This document shows positions 30,179-39,507 of a stretch of DNA of 64,000 bases, piece by piece. The position numbers were made by a program, and so were the translations under genes. The DNA is taken from positions 4,214,053 to 4,278,052 of the forward strand of contig NZ_CP066779.1 in the NCBI RefSeq assembly GCF_016598535.1, given 5' to 3'. The notes beneath the pieces were generated by a model. That model was not told where the DNA came from. It saw only the letters and a list, made by a program, of their open reading frames with translations, and did no database searches. The stretch is from Rhodococcus sp. P-2 (GTDB lineage Bacteria > Actinomycetota > Actinomycetes > Mycobacteriales > Mycobacteriaceae). The number at the start of each line of letters is the position of its first letter. Position 1 is the first letter of the stretch.

Positions 30179-31317
30179 GGTCGACGCTCCCAAAATGCCG
30201 GGCCGAGTGCTTCGATGAAGTCACCGTCGGCGACCAGGAAGCCCTCTTCGTTCACTGTAATAGGCAACTGCGGAAGTGCGCGAGCAGCGGGACCGAAGAT
30301 CGGCTTGCCGTAGGTCAGTGCGTCGAACTGCGACTGGTGGCAGGGGCACAGAATACGGTTGCTCTGCTGTTCGTAGAGCGAGGTGGGGCAACCCAGGTGG
30401 GTGCAGATCTTCGAGTACGCGAAGTAGTCGCCGTAGTTGAAGCTTTCCTGGCCCTTGCGCTTGGTGACACGTGCGGTGTCTTCCGTGCGGAGGCGGATGA
30501 GCATCACCGAGTTACGAATGCCGCGCAGTGCTGCGAGCAGGGCATGCTCGTCGCCACGGTCGGACTCGCGGAACGGGAAGACCGTTTCCATCGAACCGGC
30601 ATCGAGATCTTCCGGGCGAACGAGGACGATGTCCTCGGGACGGCCGGTGTCACGACGCAGGTAGATGGTCTCTCCCGGGTAGTTCGGGGTCCAGCCGGAC
30701 ACCCACAGTGGTGAGTCGTCGCCCTTGGCCCACGGGTTCTTGATGAGTCCGCCGAGAGGCATGACCATCATGACGCCGAGTGCGCCACCACCGAACATCA
30801 AGCTGCGCTTGATGGCCTTGCGGCGGGGGAGGGTGGACGTCTCGAGGGTGTCGCCGAGTTCGGCGACGATCGTGCGACGATCGACCTCGGTGGAACCACC
30901 GTCGTGGCGGTCCTGGATCGAGACCTCTTCGGGGATGAACTTCTTGGTGAACTGAACGGCACCGATGCCGACGCCGAGGATGGCAAGACCCATGGTCAAG
31001 CCGATCAGCGGGGTGTACAGGCTGTACTTGCCGTAGTTCTCGTCACCGGCGCCTGCGTACTCCCAGGGCCAGAACAGGTAGATCGCGATGAACGCGATCG
31101 CCGAAACGCCGGCGAGGCCGAACCAGAAGGCGACGTTGCGCTCGGCGCGCTTTTCCGCCCTGGTGCCCTTTACCGACCAACGATCACGGCGGTAGACGAC
31201 GTCGACGCCATCGAGATTGGTACCCAGCTTGACCAGGTCGTCGCGTGACATCGCGTCGAGCTCTTCATCTGTGTACTTCTTAGGCGTATCGCCGCCATGC
31301 TGGCCAGCGTCGCTCAT
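30175..31317 (-). CDS. qcrA: Rieske iron-sulfur subunit of cytochrome bc1
   Basis: 380 residues with three membrane helices (about 61-85, 100-123 and 173-192), as in actinobacteria, and a C-terminal Rieske domain. Ligands C305, H307 (CTHLGCP) and C324, H327 (CPCHQS) hold the 2Fe-2S cluster; C310 and C326 should form the disulfide. ATG 31317 overlaps the qcrC stop as ATGA, so translation is coupled. The open frame extends 19 codons into qcrC and is not used. Confidence 0.96.
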   Translation of the reverse strand: MSDAGQHGGDTPKKYTDEELDAMSRDDLVKLGTNLDGVDVVYRRDRWSVKGTRAEKRAERNVAFWFGLAGVSAIAFIAIYLFWPWEYAGAGDENYGKYSLYTPLIGLTMGLAILGVGIGAVQFTKKFIPEEVSIQDRHDGGSTEVDRRTIVAELGDTLETSTLPRRKAIKRSLMFGGGALGVMMVMPLGGLIKNPWAKGDDSPLWVSGWTPNYPGETIYLRRDTGRPEDIVLVRPEDLDAGSMETVFPFRESDRGDEHALLAALRGIRNSVMLIRLRTEDTARVTKRKGQESFNYGDYFAYSKICTHLGCPTSLYEQQSNRILCPCHQSQFDALTYGKPIFGPAARALPQLPITVNEEGFLVADGDFIEALGPAFWERRP

Positions 31318-32165
31318 GACCTTGCTCCGATCCACAATGCTGCACCGACGACAGCGATGATTCCGACGGCCCACATGGCGAGACCCTCAGAGGCCGGACC
31401 GAGGCCACCGAGCCCGTACCCACCGGGGTCCTTCGACTCGCCCGACGACTTGACGTAGGCGATGATGTCCTTCTTCTCCTCGATCGTCAGCTGACGATCC
31501 GAGAACTTCGGCATGTTCTGGGGGCCGGTAACCATGGCAGCGTAGATCTGCTGCTCGCTGGCCGGATCCAGGACCGGGGCGTACTTGCCCGAGGACAGTG
31601 CGCCACCGCGGCCGGTGAAGTTGTGGCACGACGCGCAGTTGAGCCGGAAGAGCTCACTGCCGCGTCCGACGTCGCCACCGCGCAGCGAGGACTGGGCGAT
31701 TTCGCCGTTCTCGTCGCGGATGAGCGTCGGGCCGCCGCCGTTGGCCTGGATGAAAGCGCCGAGGGCGTCGGTCTGCGCAGCATCGAACTTGGGGTCCTTG
31801 CGTGCAGCCTGGGCCTCGTTGCGAGCTGCGGGCATACGACCAGAGGAGACCTGGAAGTACACGGCTGCTTCGCCGACGCCGATGAGGCTGGGACCGCGGT
31901 CCTGCACGCCCTGCAAGTTCGCGCCGTGGCACGTGATGCATGACGTGTCGTACAGCTGCTTGCCTTCACGAATCAGGGCTGCTGAATCGTCACTGGCGGT
32001 CGCAACCTGCGGAGCTGGTGTCAACGCCGAAGCGAGGAAACCTGCGCTGATCAATCCCATCATCAATACGAGCGCGCCAGTGACGCGCCGGCGGATTTTC
32101 CGCTGGCGACGCGACTTCGCGGCATTCGCTGAGTTATCGGATGCGGGAGGGGGGGATGAACTCAT
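31314..32165 (-). CDS. qcrC: Diheme cytochrome c subunit of cytochrome bc1
   Basis: 283 residues. A cytoplasmic basic N-terminus and a membrane anchor or signal (about 28-48) precede two heme c domains, CITCH (C76-H80) and CASCH (C177-H181), and a C-terminal membrane helix (about 262-280). It replaces a soluble cytochrome c and passes electrons directly to CtaC. ATG 32165 has AAAGGG at 7 nt. It lies 64 bp after ctaE. Confidence 0.97.
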   Translation of the reverse strand: MSSSPPPASDNSANAAKSRRQRKIRRRVTGALVLMMGLISAGFLASALTPAPQVATASDDSAALIREGKQLYDTSCITCHGANLQGVQDRGPSLIGVGEAAVYFQVSSGRMPAARNEAQAARKDPKFDAAQTDALGAFIQANGGGPTLIRDENGEIAQSSLRGGDVGRGSELFRLNCASCHNFTGRGGALSSGKYAPVLDPASEQQIYAAMVTGPQNMPKFSDRQLTIEEKKDIIAYVKSSGESKDPGGYGLGGLGPASEGLAMWAVGIIAVVGAALWIGARS

Positions 32166-32229
32166 CTGTATCCCTTTGGTATGTCGGGACGGAACTGGAC
32201 GTCAGGGGCTGCCTGGGGCGTACAGCTGA

Positions 32230-32841
32230 TTAACGGATGAAATAAATCGTGGCAAACAGCGCGATCCACACGATGTCGACAAAGTGCCAGTAGTACGAAA
32301 CAACGATCGCGGCGGTGGCCTGGGCGGGCGTGAACTTGCTGACCCGGGTACGTGCGATCAAGAAGACGAAGGCGATGAGACCGCCGATGACGTGCAGACC
32401 GTGGAAGCCGGTGGTCATGTAGAACACCGAGCCGTACACGCTGCTCGAAATCGTGGTGCCCTCGTGCACGAGGTGGTAGTACTCGTAACCCTGGCCGGTG
32501 ACGAAGAACGCCCCCATGACCAAGGTGATGGTGTACCAGCGACGAAGTCCGAAGACGTCGCCACGCTCAGCCGCGAAGACACCCATCTGGCAGGTGAACG
32601 ACGATGCGATAAGCACCAAAGTCACCGGCACGGCCAGATACAAGTTCAATTCGGTTGGCTCCGGCGGCCAATTTCCGTTCGCCTGAGCTCGTGCCACGAA
32701 GTACATGGCAAAGAGCCCTGCGAAGAACATGAGCTCACTTGACAACCACACGATGGTGCCAACGCTGACCATATTCGGCCGGTTCAGCGAGTGCACGCGT
32801 TGGGTGATTGCCGATCCTGAAGTCCCTACTGCGCTCGTCAC
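32230..32841 (-). CDS. ctaE: Cytochrome c oxidase subunit III
   Basis: 203 residues, five membrane helices, very similar to mycobacterial CtaE ([12 protein letters not shown] at the N-terminus, [19 protein letters not shown], and the end [18 protein letters not shown]). The start is GTG 32841: homology begins exactly there although the frame is open for another 124 codons. CATACT lies 7 nt before it, a weak leaderless-type -10. It heads the qcrCAB operon; 127 bp separate it from the divergent unknown gene. Confidence 0.95.
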   Translation of the reverse strand: MTSAVGTSGSAITQRVHSLNRPNMVSVGTIVWLSSELMFFAGLFAMYFVARAQANGNWPPEPTELNLYLAVPVTLVLIASSFTCQMGVFAAERGDVFGLRRWYTITLVMGAFFVTGQGYEYYHLVHEGTTISSSVYGSVFYMTTGFHGLHVIGGLIAFVFLIARTRVSKFTPAQATAAIVVSYYWHFVDIVWIALFATIYFIR

Positions 32842-32968
32842 AGACAGAAGTATGACGCTTCGTCGTAAGAGACGACCACTCGGGTCCACCATCGGCGCGT
32901 CGCTCGGCTCGAGTTCGCGGGATCGGGCGGCGAACGCGCTGGTGGCGTGGTCGGAATATGCTGGCGCG

Positions 32969-33457
32969 ATGGCAGCTACACACAAGAGTAGACCGTGGTT
33001 CCTGAGAATTTTCGGCACGAAGATTCCGACACCGCTCGATGCAGGGCGGTCGGATCTGGTCGTCGTCGCCGAAGGCTTCGACGACGCCGAGGCGAGCTCG
33101 ACGGCTCTCGAACGTGCCGCCTCCACCGAGCCGGAGTTCATGGCGGAGTCCGAAGTGGTTCTGCGGCACCATCTCGACCTTCCGGAGGACTTGGTTGCCG
33201 ATGCCGAGAGCATCGTCGCCCAGGACGGATACGTGCGAGGCGCGAGTCGGCCCGAGGACGTGGCTCAGGCGGTCGAGAATTCGGTTCGCGTCATCTTCGA
33301 GCGGGTCCAGGTGCTCGACGCGCTGCATTGCTCCCAGGAGCGTTCACGAATGGCCGGTCTGGCGCAGCGGCTCGGTGGTTCGGTCGCCGGGTGGGACGCG
33401 CTCCAGCCCCCGGTTCTCGCGGAGGCGCCGCCCAAACGCGGTCGCCGAAAGTCCTGA
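32969..33457 (+). CDS. Unknown 162-residue protein divergent from ctaE
   Basis: It starts [18 protein letters not shown], has an acidic central region ([15 protein letters not shown]) and ends in a basic tail (PPKRGRRKS). No membrane segment is visible. Its alternating acidic helices vaguely recall small regulators that pair two halves of one sequence, but I do not recognise a family. ATG 32969 is 6 nt after TATGCT (32957-32962), a clean leaderless layout, which argues that it is expressed. The open frame runs 88 codons further upstream into the ctaE region and is not supported. Confidence 0.72.
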   Translation: MAATHKSRPWFLRIFGTKIPTPLDAGRSDLVVVAEGFDDAEASSTALERAASTEPEFMAESEVVLRHHLDLPEDLVADAESIVAQDGYVRGASRPEDVAQAVENSVRVIFERVQVLDALHCSQERSRMAGLAQRLGGSVAGWDALQPPVLAEAPPKRGRRKS

Positions 33458-33569
33458 GCGGCCCTATTCGGTTTCCTCGCTACCTCACTGACTAGGCTGC
33501 GAGGGTCATCGACAGCTCGAAATGACAGCACGAACACAGCCCACATGGACGACAGGGGACCAAGGCACT

Positions 33570-34661
33570 ATGGCCGGCACCGACGCAACCAACGCCGTGA
33601 ACGTCGATTCGAGTGCAGTGGTGCGGTCATGGCCGATGATTCTCGGATTGCTCACGGACGGCAGTGACTTGTCGGAAGCCGACAGTCGCTGGGCGATGGG
33701 CGAAATCATGTCGGACAATGCCACCTCCGCTCAGATCGCTGCTTTCGGCGTCGGCTTGAAGATGAAGGGCGAAACCCCCGCGGAGTTGGAAGGGCTCGCC
33801 GCCGCGATGCTCGAACACTCCAGACGCGTGCCGGTCGATTCCGACGTCGTCGACATCGTCGGCACGGGTGGTGACCGCTCCAACACGGTGAACATCTCGA
33901 CGATGGCCTCGATCGTGGTTGCCGCGTCCGGTGTGCGAGTCGTCAAGCACGGCAACCGCGCTGCTTCGTCCAAGAGTGGTGGCGCTGACGTGCTCGAGGC
34001 GCTCGGAGTTCGCATCAACCTCGGGCCGGAGCAGGTTGCGAGGTGCGTCGAAGAGGTCGGCATCGGCTTCTGTTTCGCGCCGGTCTTCCATCCCGCACTG
34101 CGCTTTGCGGCGGTACCTCGCAAGGAAATCGGCATCCCGACGGCATTCAACGTGCTCGGTCCGCTGACCAATCCGGCTCGTCCGCGTGCCGGGCTGATCG
34201 GGTGCGCATTTCCGAAGCTGATCTCGGTCGTCGCGGGAGTCCTTGCGCAGCGCGGTAATTCGGCGTTGGTGGTGCGTGGCGACGACGGACTCGACGAACT
34301 GACCACATCGACGACTTCGACGGTTCACATCGTCGGAGGTGGAAGTGTGCGAACTGTCACGCTGGATCCGCGTGACCTCGGAATCGACCGCGTTCCTCTC
34401 GAAGAGTTACGCGGAGGAGACGCCGACGTCAACGCCACCGTCGCTCGAACGCTGCTGTCCGGGCAGAAGGGGCCGGTCCGGGACGCGGTCTTGCTGAACG
34501 CGGGAGCCGCCATCGCGGCGTTCAACGGTGTCGGTGACGATCTCGAGGGTGCGATCTCGGCCGGGATGACTGCAGCCGCTGCCGCGATCGACAGCGGCGC
34601 GGGCGCTGAACTGCTTCACAAGTGGGCGGCACTCACCGCCCAGCTGGCCGACCAAGCCTGA
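33570..34661 (+). CDS. trpD: Anthranilate phosphoribosyltransferase
   Basis: Second step of tryptophan synthesis: anthranilate and PRPP to phosphoribosyl-anthranilate. About 363 residues. The PRPP loop [15 protein letters not shown] and [20 protein letters not shown] (anthranilate and metal sites) are intact, as is [16 protein letters not shown] 33570 with AAGG close by is preferred; ATG 33522 is in frame. It stands alone, as in mycobacteria, away from the other trp genes, and is convergent with the AsnC-domain gene 8 bp away. Confidence 0.93.
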   Translation: MAGTDATNAVNVDSSAVVRSWPMILGLLTDGSDLSEADSRWAMGEIMSDNATSAQIAAFGVGLKMKGETPAELEGLAAAMLEHSRRVPVDSDVVDIVGTGGDRSNTVNISTMASIVVAASGVRVVKHGNRAASSKSGGADVLEALGVRINLGPEQVARCVEEVGIGFCFAPVFHPALRFAAVPRKEIGIPTAFNVLGPLTNPARPRAGLIGCAFPKLISVVAGVLAQRGNSALVVRGDDGLDELTTSTTSTVHIVGGGSVRTVTLDPRDLGIDRVPLEELRGGDADVNATVARTLLSGQKGPVRDAVLLNAGAAIAAFNGVGDDLEGAISAGMTAAAAAIDSGAGAELLHKWAALTAQLADQA

Positions 34662-34669
34662 TCGACGGA

Positions 34670-34945
34670 CTATTCACCCAGAGAGAATCCGGCCTCGACG
34701 TCTGCGCTGGAAAATGACTGGAAGGCAATGTGTGTGGCGGTTCGGAGAACGCCGGGCACCTTGTTGATTCCTCCGGTGACGACGTCGGCGATCTGGGCGT
34801 GGTCACGTACCTTCACGATGGCGATCAAGTCGACGTCACCTGCGCACGAGTAGACCTCCGTCACCCCGGACAGGTCGGCGACGGCCTGCGCGGTTTCCGG
34901 GATCCGAGCGGACTCGGCGTGAATCATGACGATGGCGTTGATCAT
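34670..34945 (-). CDS. Stand-alone AsnC/Lrp ligand-sensing (RAM) domain
   Basis: 91 residues consisting only of the C-terminal RAM domain of Lrp/AsnC regulators (INAIVMIHAESARIP, VTEVYSCAGDVDLIAIVKV, GVLRTATHIAFQSF), with no helix-turn-helix. Such proteins bind amino acids as oligomers and may modulate full-length Lrp partners. ATG 34945 is behind GAGGAGAGAA, which decides the start; the 23 residues the frame offers upstream are out of character. Confidence 0.9.
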   Translation of the reverse strand: MINAIVMIHAESARIPETAQAVADLSGVTEVYSCAGDVDLIAIVKVRDHAQIADVVTGGINKVPGVLRTATHIAFQSFSSADVEAGFSLGE

Positions 34946-35023
34946 TTCTCTCCTCGATTTCCCGGTGGGTTGTGATGACCCGGTGGTTTCGATCGAGCTT
35001 AGGGGTGCCGCCACCTCGTTACG

Positions 35024-36784
35024 TCATCGATGTTCGGATTCGGTACCGGCCCGCGCGAGTCGGCACCAGGCTTCCCACTTGCCGGCGCCGCCTACAGGTT
35101 CGACGTAGCCGGACGTCGCCGACACGATTCGGACACCGTCCGACGCGAGCCACCGTGCGATCAGTCCCAGTTCTTCGGGTGACGCGCCGCGAAACGGTGC
35201 GTCGTCCGGTAGGACGGTTTCGGCCGCCGCGGTGATGGCGTCGACGACGGGCATCGGGTGAGTCCCACGTCTGGCGAGCCCGGCCGACGCGAGACGCCCG
35301 GAACGGATCACCGACAGCTCCCAGCCGCCGTCCCCGGTGGGTCGGGCGAGTACGAGTTGTTCGATCGCAGCGACTGCGGCGAGTCGCTGAGTGCGCCGCA
35401 CCGCGGTAGCGACTGCGACCGTTCGGTCACGCAGACGAGCAGCATTCTCGAACAACGCGTGTGCGGACAGCTCGTCTATCCGGGCCTGCATCTGTCGAAG
35501 GGGAGCGTCGTTTGATCCTCGAAAGAAACCACGCACGGCCTCAGGGGCGGCCGCGTAGTCCTCTGCGTTGATTTCCGGGGTCCAGGAGGCCGGACACGCC
35601 CCCAGCTCACGAGCGGGGCAGTCAGGGCCGTGAACGGCGCCGCGCCCGAGGCGCTTGGTGCACGTGCGGAGACGACTGAACTCTGCGACGGTGTCCGCGA
35701 CGTCGACTGCGTCGGCGCGAGAGGTGAACGGGCCGATCGAATCGGTCGTGGGCGTGCGAACCACGGACAGTCTCGGAAACGCCTCGTCGGTGAGGGTGAT
35801 CCACCAACCTCGCTTGGGAAACTTGGAGCGACGGTTGTACGGCGGCGCATGCGCGCTCAGCAGTCGTAGTTCACGCACCCCGGCTTCGAGAGCGTGCGCG
35901 CACTCGACATGGTCCACACGGGTGGCCAGCGCGACCATTTCCTTCATTCGGCCGCGGGTCTCCGAACCGGTGAAGTAGTTGCGGACGCGGCGTCGAAGGT
36001 CGGTAGCAGTTCCTATATAGAGGGCTTCGTCGGAAGGGCCTCGGAAAAGGTAGACACCGGGGCTTCGCGGCAGATTTGCGGCGAAGGACCGTTTGGCCCG
36101 CTGATGTGAGGAAATGTTGGGCAGGTAGTCGACGAGTTCGCTGTAACTGTGGACGCCTTGGTTCCCGACTCTGTCGATCAACCCGTGGAGGACATCGACT
36201 GTCGCACGCGCGTCGTCGAGCGCGCGGTGCGTCGGTTGGGTGGTTACCTGGAAGAGATGGGCGAGTGCGGAGAGTTTGACCGAAGGCGCCTCGTCGCGGG
36301 TAAGCACGCGCCTGGCGAGCTTGACAGTGCACAGCACACGGAACGCAGGCCACGGGCGCGCGCTGCGTGACGCCGCTGCTTTGAGAAAGCCGATGTCGAA
36401 GGGCGCGTTGTGTGCCACCAGCACCGCGCCCTCGGCGAATTCGAGAAAAGCGGGTAGGACACGTTCGATGGGAGGTGCGCCGATCAGCATGGCCGTGGTG
36501 ATTCCGGTCAGTTCGACGATGTACGGCGGAATGGACCGGCCTGGATCGACGAGGGTTGCCATTTCACCGAGTACCTCGCCACCGCGGATCTTGACGGCGC
36601 CGATCTCGGTGATGGAGTCCTGGTCGGCGCTTCCACCTGTGGTCTCGAGGTCGACGACGACGAACGTCGTCTCGCTCAGCGGTGTGTCCAGCTCGTCGAA
36701 GCTCAGTTGCCGCCCGACGTCTACTTTCTCCCCGTCGGAGAACGGGGGCGGAGACGGAAATTCTCGGGCCGAGGCGGGACTCAC
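35024..36784 (-). CDS. DEDDh exonuclease fused to a UvrC-like GIY-YIG domain
   Basis: 586 residues, counterpart of Rv2191. The N-terminal DnaQ-like exonuclease (about 38-205) has VVDLETTG with D45 and E47, and [10 protein letters not shown]; the middle holds a GIY-YIG nuclease domain (about 235-320, [31 protein letters not shown]). A C-terminal part with an UVR-like helix pair ([23 protein letters not shown]) follows. GTG 36784 is 7 nt after TACTGT (36792-36797, minus strand), so it is probably leaderless. A role in DNA repair is inferred from the domains. Confidence 0.9.
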   Translation of the reverse strand: MSPASAREFPSPPPFSDGEKVDVGRQLSFDELDTPLSETTFVVVDLETTGGSADQDSITEIGAVKIRGGEVLGEMATLVDPGRSIPPYIVELTGITTAMLIGAPPIERVLPAFLEFAEGAVLVAHNAPFDIGFLKAAASRSARPWPAFRVLCTVKLARRVLTRDEAPSVKLSALAHLFQVTTQPTHRALDDARATVDVLHGLIDRVGNQGVHSYSELVDYLPNISSHQRAKRSFAANLPRSPGVYLFRGPSDEALYIGTATDLRRRVRNYFTGSETRGRMKEMVALATRVDHVECAHALEAGVRELRLLSAHAPPYNRRSKFPKRGWWITLTDEAFPRLSVVRTPTTDSIGPFTSRADAVDVADTVAEFSRLRTCTKRLGRGAVHGPDCPARELGACPASWTPEINAEDYAAAPEAVRGFFRGSNDAPLRQMQARIDELSAHALFENAARLRDRTVAVATAVRRTQRLAAVAAIEQLVLARPTGDGGWELSVIRSGRLASAGLARRGTHPMPVVDAITAAAETVLPDDAPFRGASPEELGLIARWLASDGVRIVSATSGYVEPVGGAGKWEAWCRLARAGTESEHR

Positions 36785-37252
36785 ATCGCAGACAGTAGAA
36801 GGACCCCCCGACAGGAATTGGAGAATGCCGACGCGGAATCCGGCTCACTCCGACTTCCATTGCGAAAGCAGCGGATCGGCCCCCGACAAAAGTATGAGAG
36901 ACGAGGATCACACTTGCGGTGGGAACTCGCGAATGCGGACTCCTGCCTACTTGCCGGTAGGGCGATTCGGAGGGCCTTTGCTGCGTTGATCGGTGGCTGA
37001 CTTCGCGCCCGTGAACGGAACAGGTTCTAGTTTCAAGTAATTGTCGTTGAACTGCGCGGAAGATCGGATTGTCGGGTTTGGTGAGCCTTGGCAGTGGGTA
37101 ACGGGTGCACGTTTGCGGGCCGAGGGTGGGGCGCCGAACCGACCTGTTGTTATCTCCTCGTGACCCGCCGGGCGTATCGCGGGCGCGGCACCACGATTTC
37201 CGGCGAATCGGGCGCGATTGTCACGAAGCGGTCGACATCGTCGCGATCATTT

Positions 37253-37275
37253 CGTAACCTTCCTGAGACCTAACG
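37253..37275 (+). promoter_or_regulatory. Box shared with the second NlpC/P60 gene (MtrA-like)
   Basis: CGTAACCTT, then a 3-nt variable part and GAGAC, ending ACG. It matches 38261-38283 in 18 of 23 positions. GTAACC followed by GAGAC at 11-nt periodicity resembles the loose direct repeats bound by the response regulator MtrA, which controls wall hydrolases in actinobacteria. The factor is inferred. Confidence 0.45.
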
Positions 37276-37307
37276 AAGTCTTGCCGGACCAAACAGGACC
37301 GGCATCG

Positions 37308-37470
37308 TCAGGAACCGCCTAATCGGGATCTCCGCGAGGAACCCGAACCGGGAACCCAAGTTTCCACTGGGGTGAATCCCGCCTGGGGTGCAGCACGCAG
37401 GATCGCTGCAGACCACGCGGGTAGGGCTGATCTTCCCAGCCCGAACCCGTCAGCTAACTCGGTCGGCGGA
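37308..37470 (+). promoter_or_regulatory. ydaO/yuaA (c-di-AMP) riboswitch
   Basis: The conserved blocks appear in order: GGAACCGC-like entry and CGAACCGGGAAC, GGGGTGAATCCCGCC near 37369, then GCGGGTAGGG near 37418 and CCCGAACCCGTCAGCTAAC near 37439, closing with CGGTCGGCGG. This is the ydaO architecture, a class known to precede NlpC/P60 and Rpf wall-lysis genes in actinobacteria. It ends about 30 nt before the coding start. c-di-AMP binding generally lowers expression. Edges are approximate. Confidence 0.88.
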
Positions 37471-37498
37471 TGAATGGAAGAAATGGAGCACCCCTTAA

Positions 37499-38056
37499 GT
37501 GGCGTCACAGAGTTTCAAGCGTTCAGCGCAGTTGGCGGTAGCCGGCGCGCTCGCAGTCGGAGCATTCGCTGCAACCGCTGCACCTGCCTCGGCAGACCCC
37601 ATCACCATCCCCGGCGTCGGCACGTTCGAGGTTCCGGGCGTTTCTATTCCTCAGTTGCCGGTCATTCCGGGCATCACCGACATCGCACCGGCTGCACCGG
37701 CCGCTCCCATCTCCAGTGTTGGTGAGCAGGCAGTTCGCGCCGCAGAGAGCAAGCTGGGCTCCCCGTACGTGTACGGCGCAGCCGGCCCGGACGCATTCGA
37801 CTGCTCCGGTCTCGTCCAGTGGGCATACAAGCAGGCCGGCCTGAACCTGCCTCGCACGAGCTACGACCAGGCTGCAGCCGGCGTCGCCGTCGCACAGTCC
37901 GATCTTCAGGTCGGCGACGTGATCTCCTTCTACGGCGGATCGCACTCGGGCATCTACGCCGGCAACGGCAATGTCATCCACGCGTCGACCGCTGGTCAGC
38001 CCGTGAAGCTCGCTCCGGTGTCCTCGATGCCGTACGACGGTGCTCGCCGTTACTGA
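37499..38056 (+). CDS. Secreted NlpC/P60 peptidoglycan hydrolase
   Basis: 185 residues. A Sec signal peptide (about 1-32, ends APASA), a short Pro-rich stretch, then an NlpC/P60 domain with the triad C102 (FDCSGLVQWAY), H149 (GGSHSGIYAG) and H161 (NVIHAST). It cuts the D-Glu to mDAP bond of wall stem peptides. GTG 37499 has GGAG 10 nt upstream. Expression should be under the ydaO riboswitch and the shared box upstream. A strong hairpin follows; the second NlpC/P60 gene is a probable relative by duplication. Confidence 0.93.
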   Translation: MASQSFKRSAQLAVAGALAVGAFAATAAPASADPITIPGVGTFEVPGVSIPQLPVIPGITDIAPAAPAAPISSVGEQAVRAAESKLGSPYVYGAAGPDAFDCSGLVQWAYKQAGLNLPRTSYDQAAAGVAVAQSDLQVGDVISFYGGSHSGIYAGNGNVIHASTAGQPVKLAPVSSMPYDGARRY

Positions 38057-38149
38057 TTTCTGATCACGCTCGACGGCTGTCTCCGGTAGGCAGTCGGAAC
38101 GATCCGCCGCTGCAAGGTGGCGGAGCTCGGGGGAGCTCCGGATCTTCGA

Positions 38150-38184
38150 ATGTGGGCCTCGAATCTTCGATTCGAGGCCCACAT
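38150..38184 (+). terminator. Hairpin after the first NlpC/P60 gene
   Basis: A 14-bp perfect stem (ATGTGGGCCTCGAA and its complement) with a 7-nt loop, followed by TTCTATTTCT. About 94 bp after the stop. Confidence 0.85.
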
Positions 38185-38260
38185 TTCTATTTCTCGACAA
38201 TTCGCCCGGTACTTCACCCCGACACGCCTACCGGCGAGTAGACACAAACGTATGCCGTTC

Positions 38261-38283
38261 CGTAACCTTATCGAGACATTACG
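38261..38283 (+). promoter_or_regulatory. Second copy of the shared NlpC box (MtrA-like)
   Basis: CGTAACCTTATCGAGACATT and ACG; see the copy at 37253-37275. It lies about 98 bp before the second NlpC/P60 start, with TACTGT (-10-like) at 38298-38303 just downstream. Confidence 0.45.
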
Positions 38284-38380
38284 CGGGCGAGACAGGTACT
38301 GTAGATAGTTGACAGCGAGCTAACAGATCGTCGACCGGTCCCGGTCGACGTCGCTTCACCGAGACGGAGAGTTGCATTCC

Positions 38381-39433
38381 GTGGTTTCATCGAAAAACAA
38401 CAGTCGAGTACGCGCCGCAGTGACCGTGGGAGTGCTGGCGTTCGGACTCGTCGCAGGGCCTTCGATGCAGGCCGGTGCCGACCCCGTCATCACCAACCCG
38501 ACCGAGGCACTCGACAAGCTCGGTGAACTCTCCCGGGTATCCGAGCAGACCAACGAAGCGCTGCACAACGCGCAGATCGATCTCGACGCGAAGCTGGGCG
38601 TCGCCAACGATGCGGACGCGCGATCGGCAGCCGATCAGGGTGTTCTCGACGAGGCTTCGGCGCGTGTCGCCGAATTCGCTCCGGCGGTAAACCGCATTGC
38701 CACAGCGAATTACCAGGGTGCACGAACCAATCGCCTCTTTGCGTTGATGGTCAGCGATTCGCCGCAGCAGTTGCTCGACCAGATGTCGGCGCTCGACGTG
38801 ATTTCCAACGACGCGGCAGTGCAGGTCTCCCAGTTCAACGAAGCCACTGCCGCTGCCCGTGCGGCCTCGGAAGCATCGAAGCGCTCGGCCGAAGAAGCGC
38901 GGACCGCCGCCGATCAAGCCCGCGCACTCAGTGACGACTTGCAGCGCAAGCAGAGTGAACTGCAGACGCAGATCGCCGACGTGACCAAAGCGTTCCAGAA
39001 CCTCACCGACGACGAGCGTAACCAACTGAGCGGTACGCCGTTCCCTCCTGACGTCGATCTCAGCAAAATTCTAGCTAACCTTACGCCCGGCTCCGGTGCT
39101 GCAGCGCTTCAGGCAGGCCTCACGCGGATCGGTGACCCGTACGTCTGGGGCGCGACCGGCCCGAACGAGTTCGACTGCTCAGGTCTGGTCGTGTGGGCCT
39201 ACAAGCAGATCGGAAAGACTCTGCCGCGTTCGAGCCAAGCGCAGGCGCAGGGCGGTGTACCGGTGTCGCGGGATCAACTACAGCCCGGTGACGTCGTGAC
39301 TTTCTACAGCGACAACTCGCATGTCGGTATCTATGCCGGCGACGGAAACATTCTGCATGCGTCGACGTTCGGCGTACCGGTGAAGGTTCAGTCGATGGCA
39401 GGCATGGAGTTCTCCACTGCGCGTCGTTACTGA
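38381..39433 (+). CDS. Secreted coiled-coil NlpC/P60 hydrolase (Rv2190c type)
   Basis: 350 residues: signal peptide (about 1-34), a long helical coiled-coil region (about 40-215, rich in Ala, Glu, Gln), then NlpC/P60 with FDCSGLVVWAYKQ, SHVGIYAGDG and ILHAST as triad. This is the RipA-like plan in which the helices keep the enzyme tethered or inhibited. GTG 38381 has GGAG 11 nt away; TTG 38372 is too close to it. The catalytic domain is closely related to that of the preceding gene. Confidence 0.92.
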   Translation: MVSSKNNSRVRAAVTVGVLAFGLVAGPSMQAGADPVITNPTEALDKLGELSRVSEQTNEALHNAQIDLDAKLGVANDADARSAADQGVLDEASARVAEFAPAVNRIATANYQGARTNRLFALMVSDSPQQLLDQMSALDVISNDAAVQVSQFNEATAAARAASEASKRSAEEARTAADQARALSDDLQRKQSELQTQIADVTKAFQNLTDDERNQLSGTPFPPDVDLSKILANLTPGSGAAALQAGLTRIGDPYVWGATGPNEFDCSGLVVWAYKQIGKTLPRSSQAQAQGGVPVSRDQLQPGDVVTFYSDNSHVGIYAGDGNILHASTFGVPVKVQSMAGMEFSTARRY

Positions 39434-39507
39434 CGGCTTGCTGCGCCCGAGCGGCGTGTGGCCAGCCGCCGTGAAGCGTCGAGTCGAGTTCTCCTACACT
39501 CGGCACC

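Larger units (their letters stand above)
36785..37498. other. 714-bp regulatory region before the first NlpC/P60 gene
   Basis: No gene supported. From left to right it holds the promoter of the nuclease gene (minus), a short palindrome GAACAGGTTC (37018-37027), a GTAACC-containing box (37253-37275), the ydaO riboswitch (about 37308-37470) and the ribosome site GGAG before GTG 37499. In 36800-37000 and 37030-37250 I see nothing definite. Confidence 0.6.
38057..38380. other. Intergenic stretch between the two NlpC/P60 genes
   Basis: 324 bp without a gene. It contains the terminator of the first gene, the shared box, TACTGT (38298-38303), a small hairpin CGACCGGTCCCGGTCG (38332-38347) and the ribosome site GGAG (38366-38369). 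No ydaO-type element is present here. Confidence 0.55.

Noticed and set aside
28514-30313. 599-codon open frame antisense to qcrB
   Set aside because: Composition (Asp, Arg, Glu, His runs) is that of a mirrored membrane protein; qcrB is certain.
32230-33213. 327-codon reading of ctaE
   Set aside because: CtaE homology begins at GTG 32841; the upstream part overlaps the divergent gene and has no signal.
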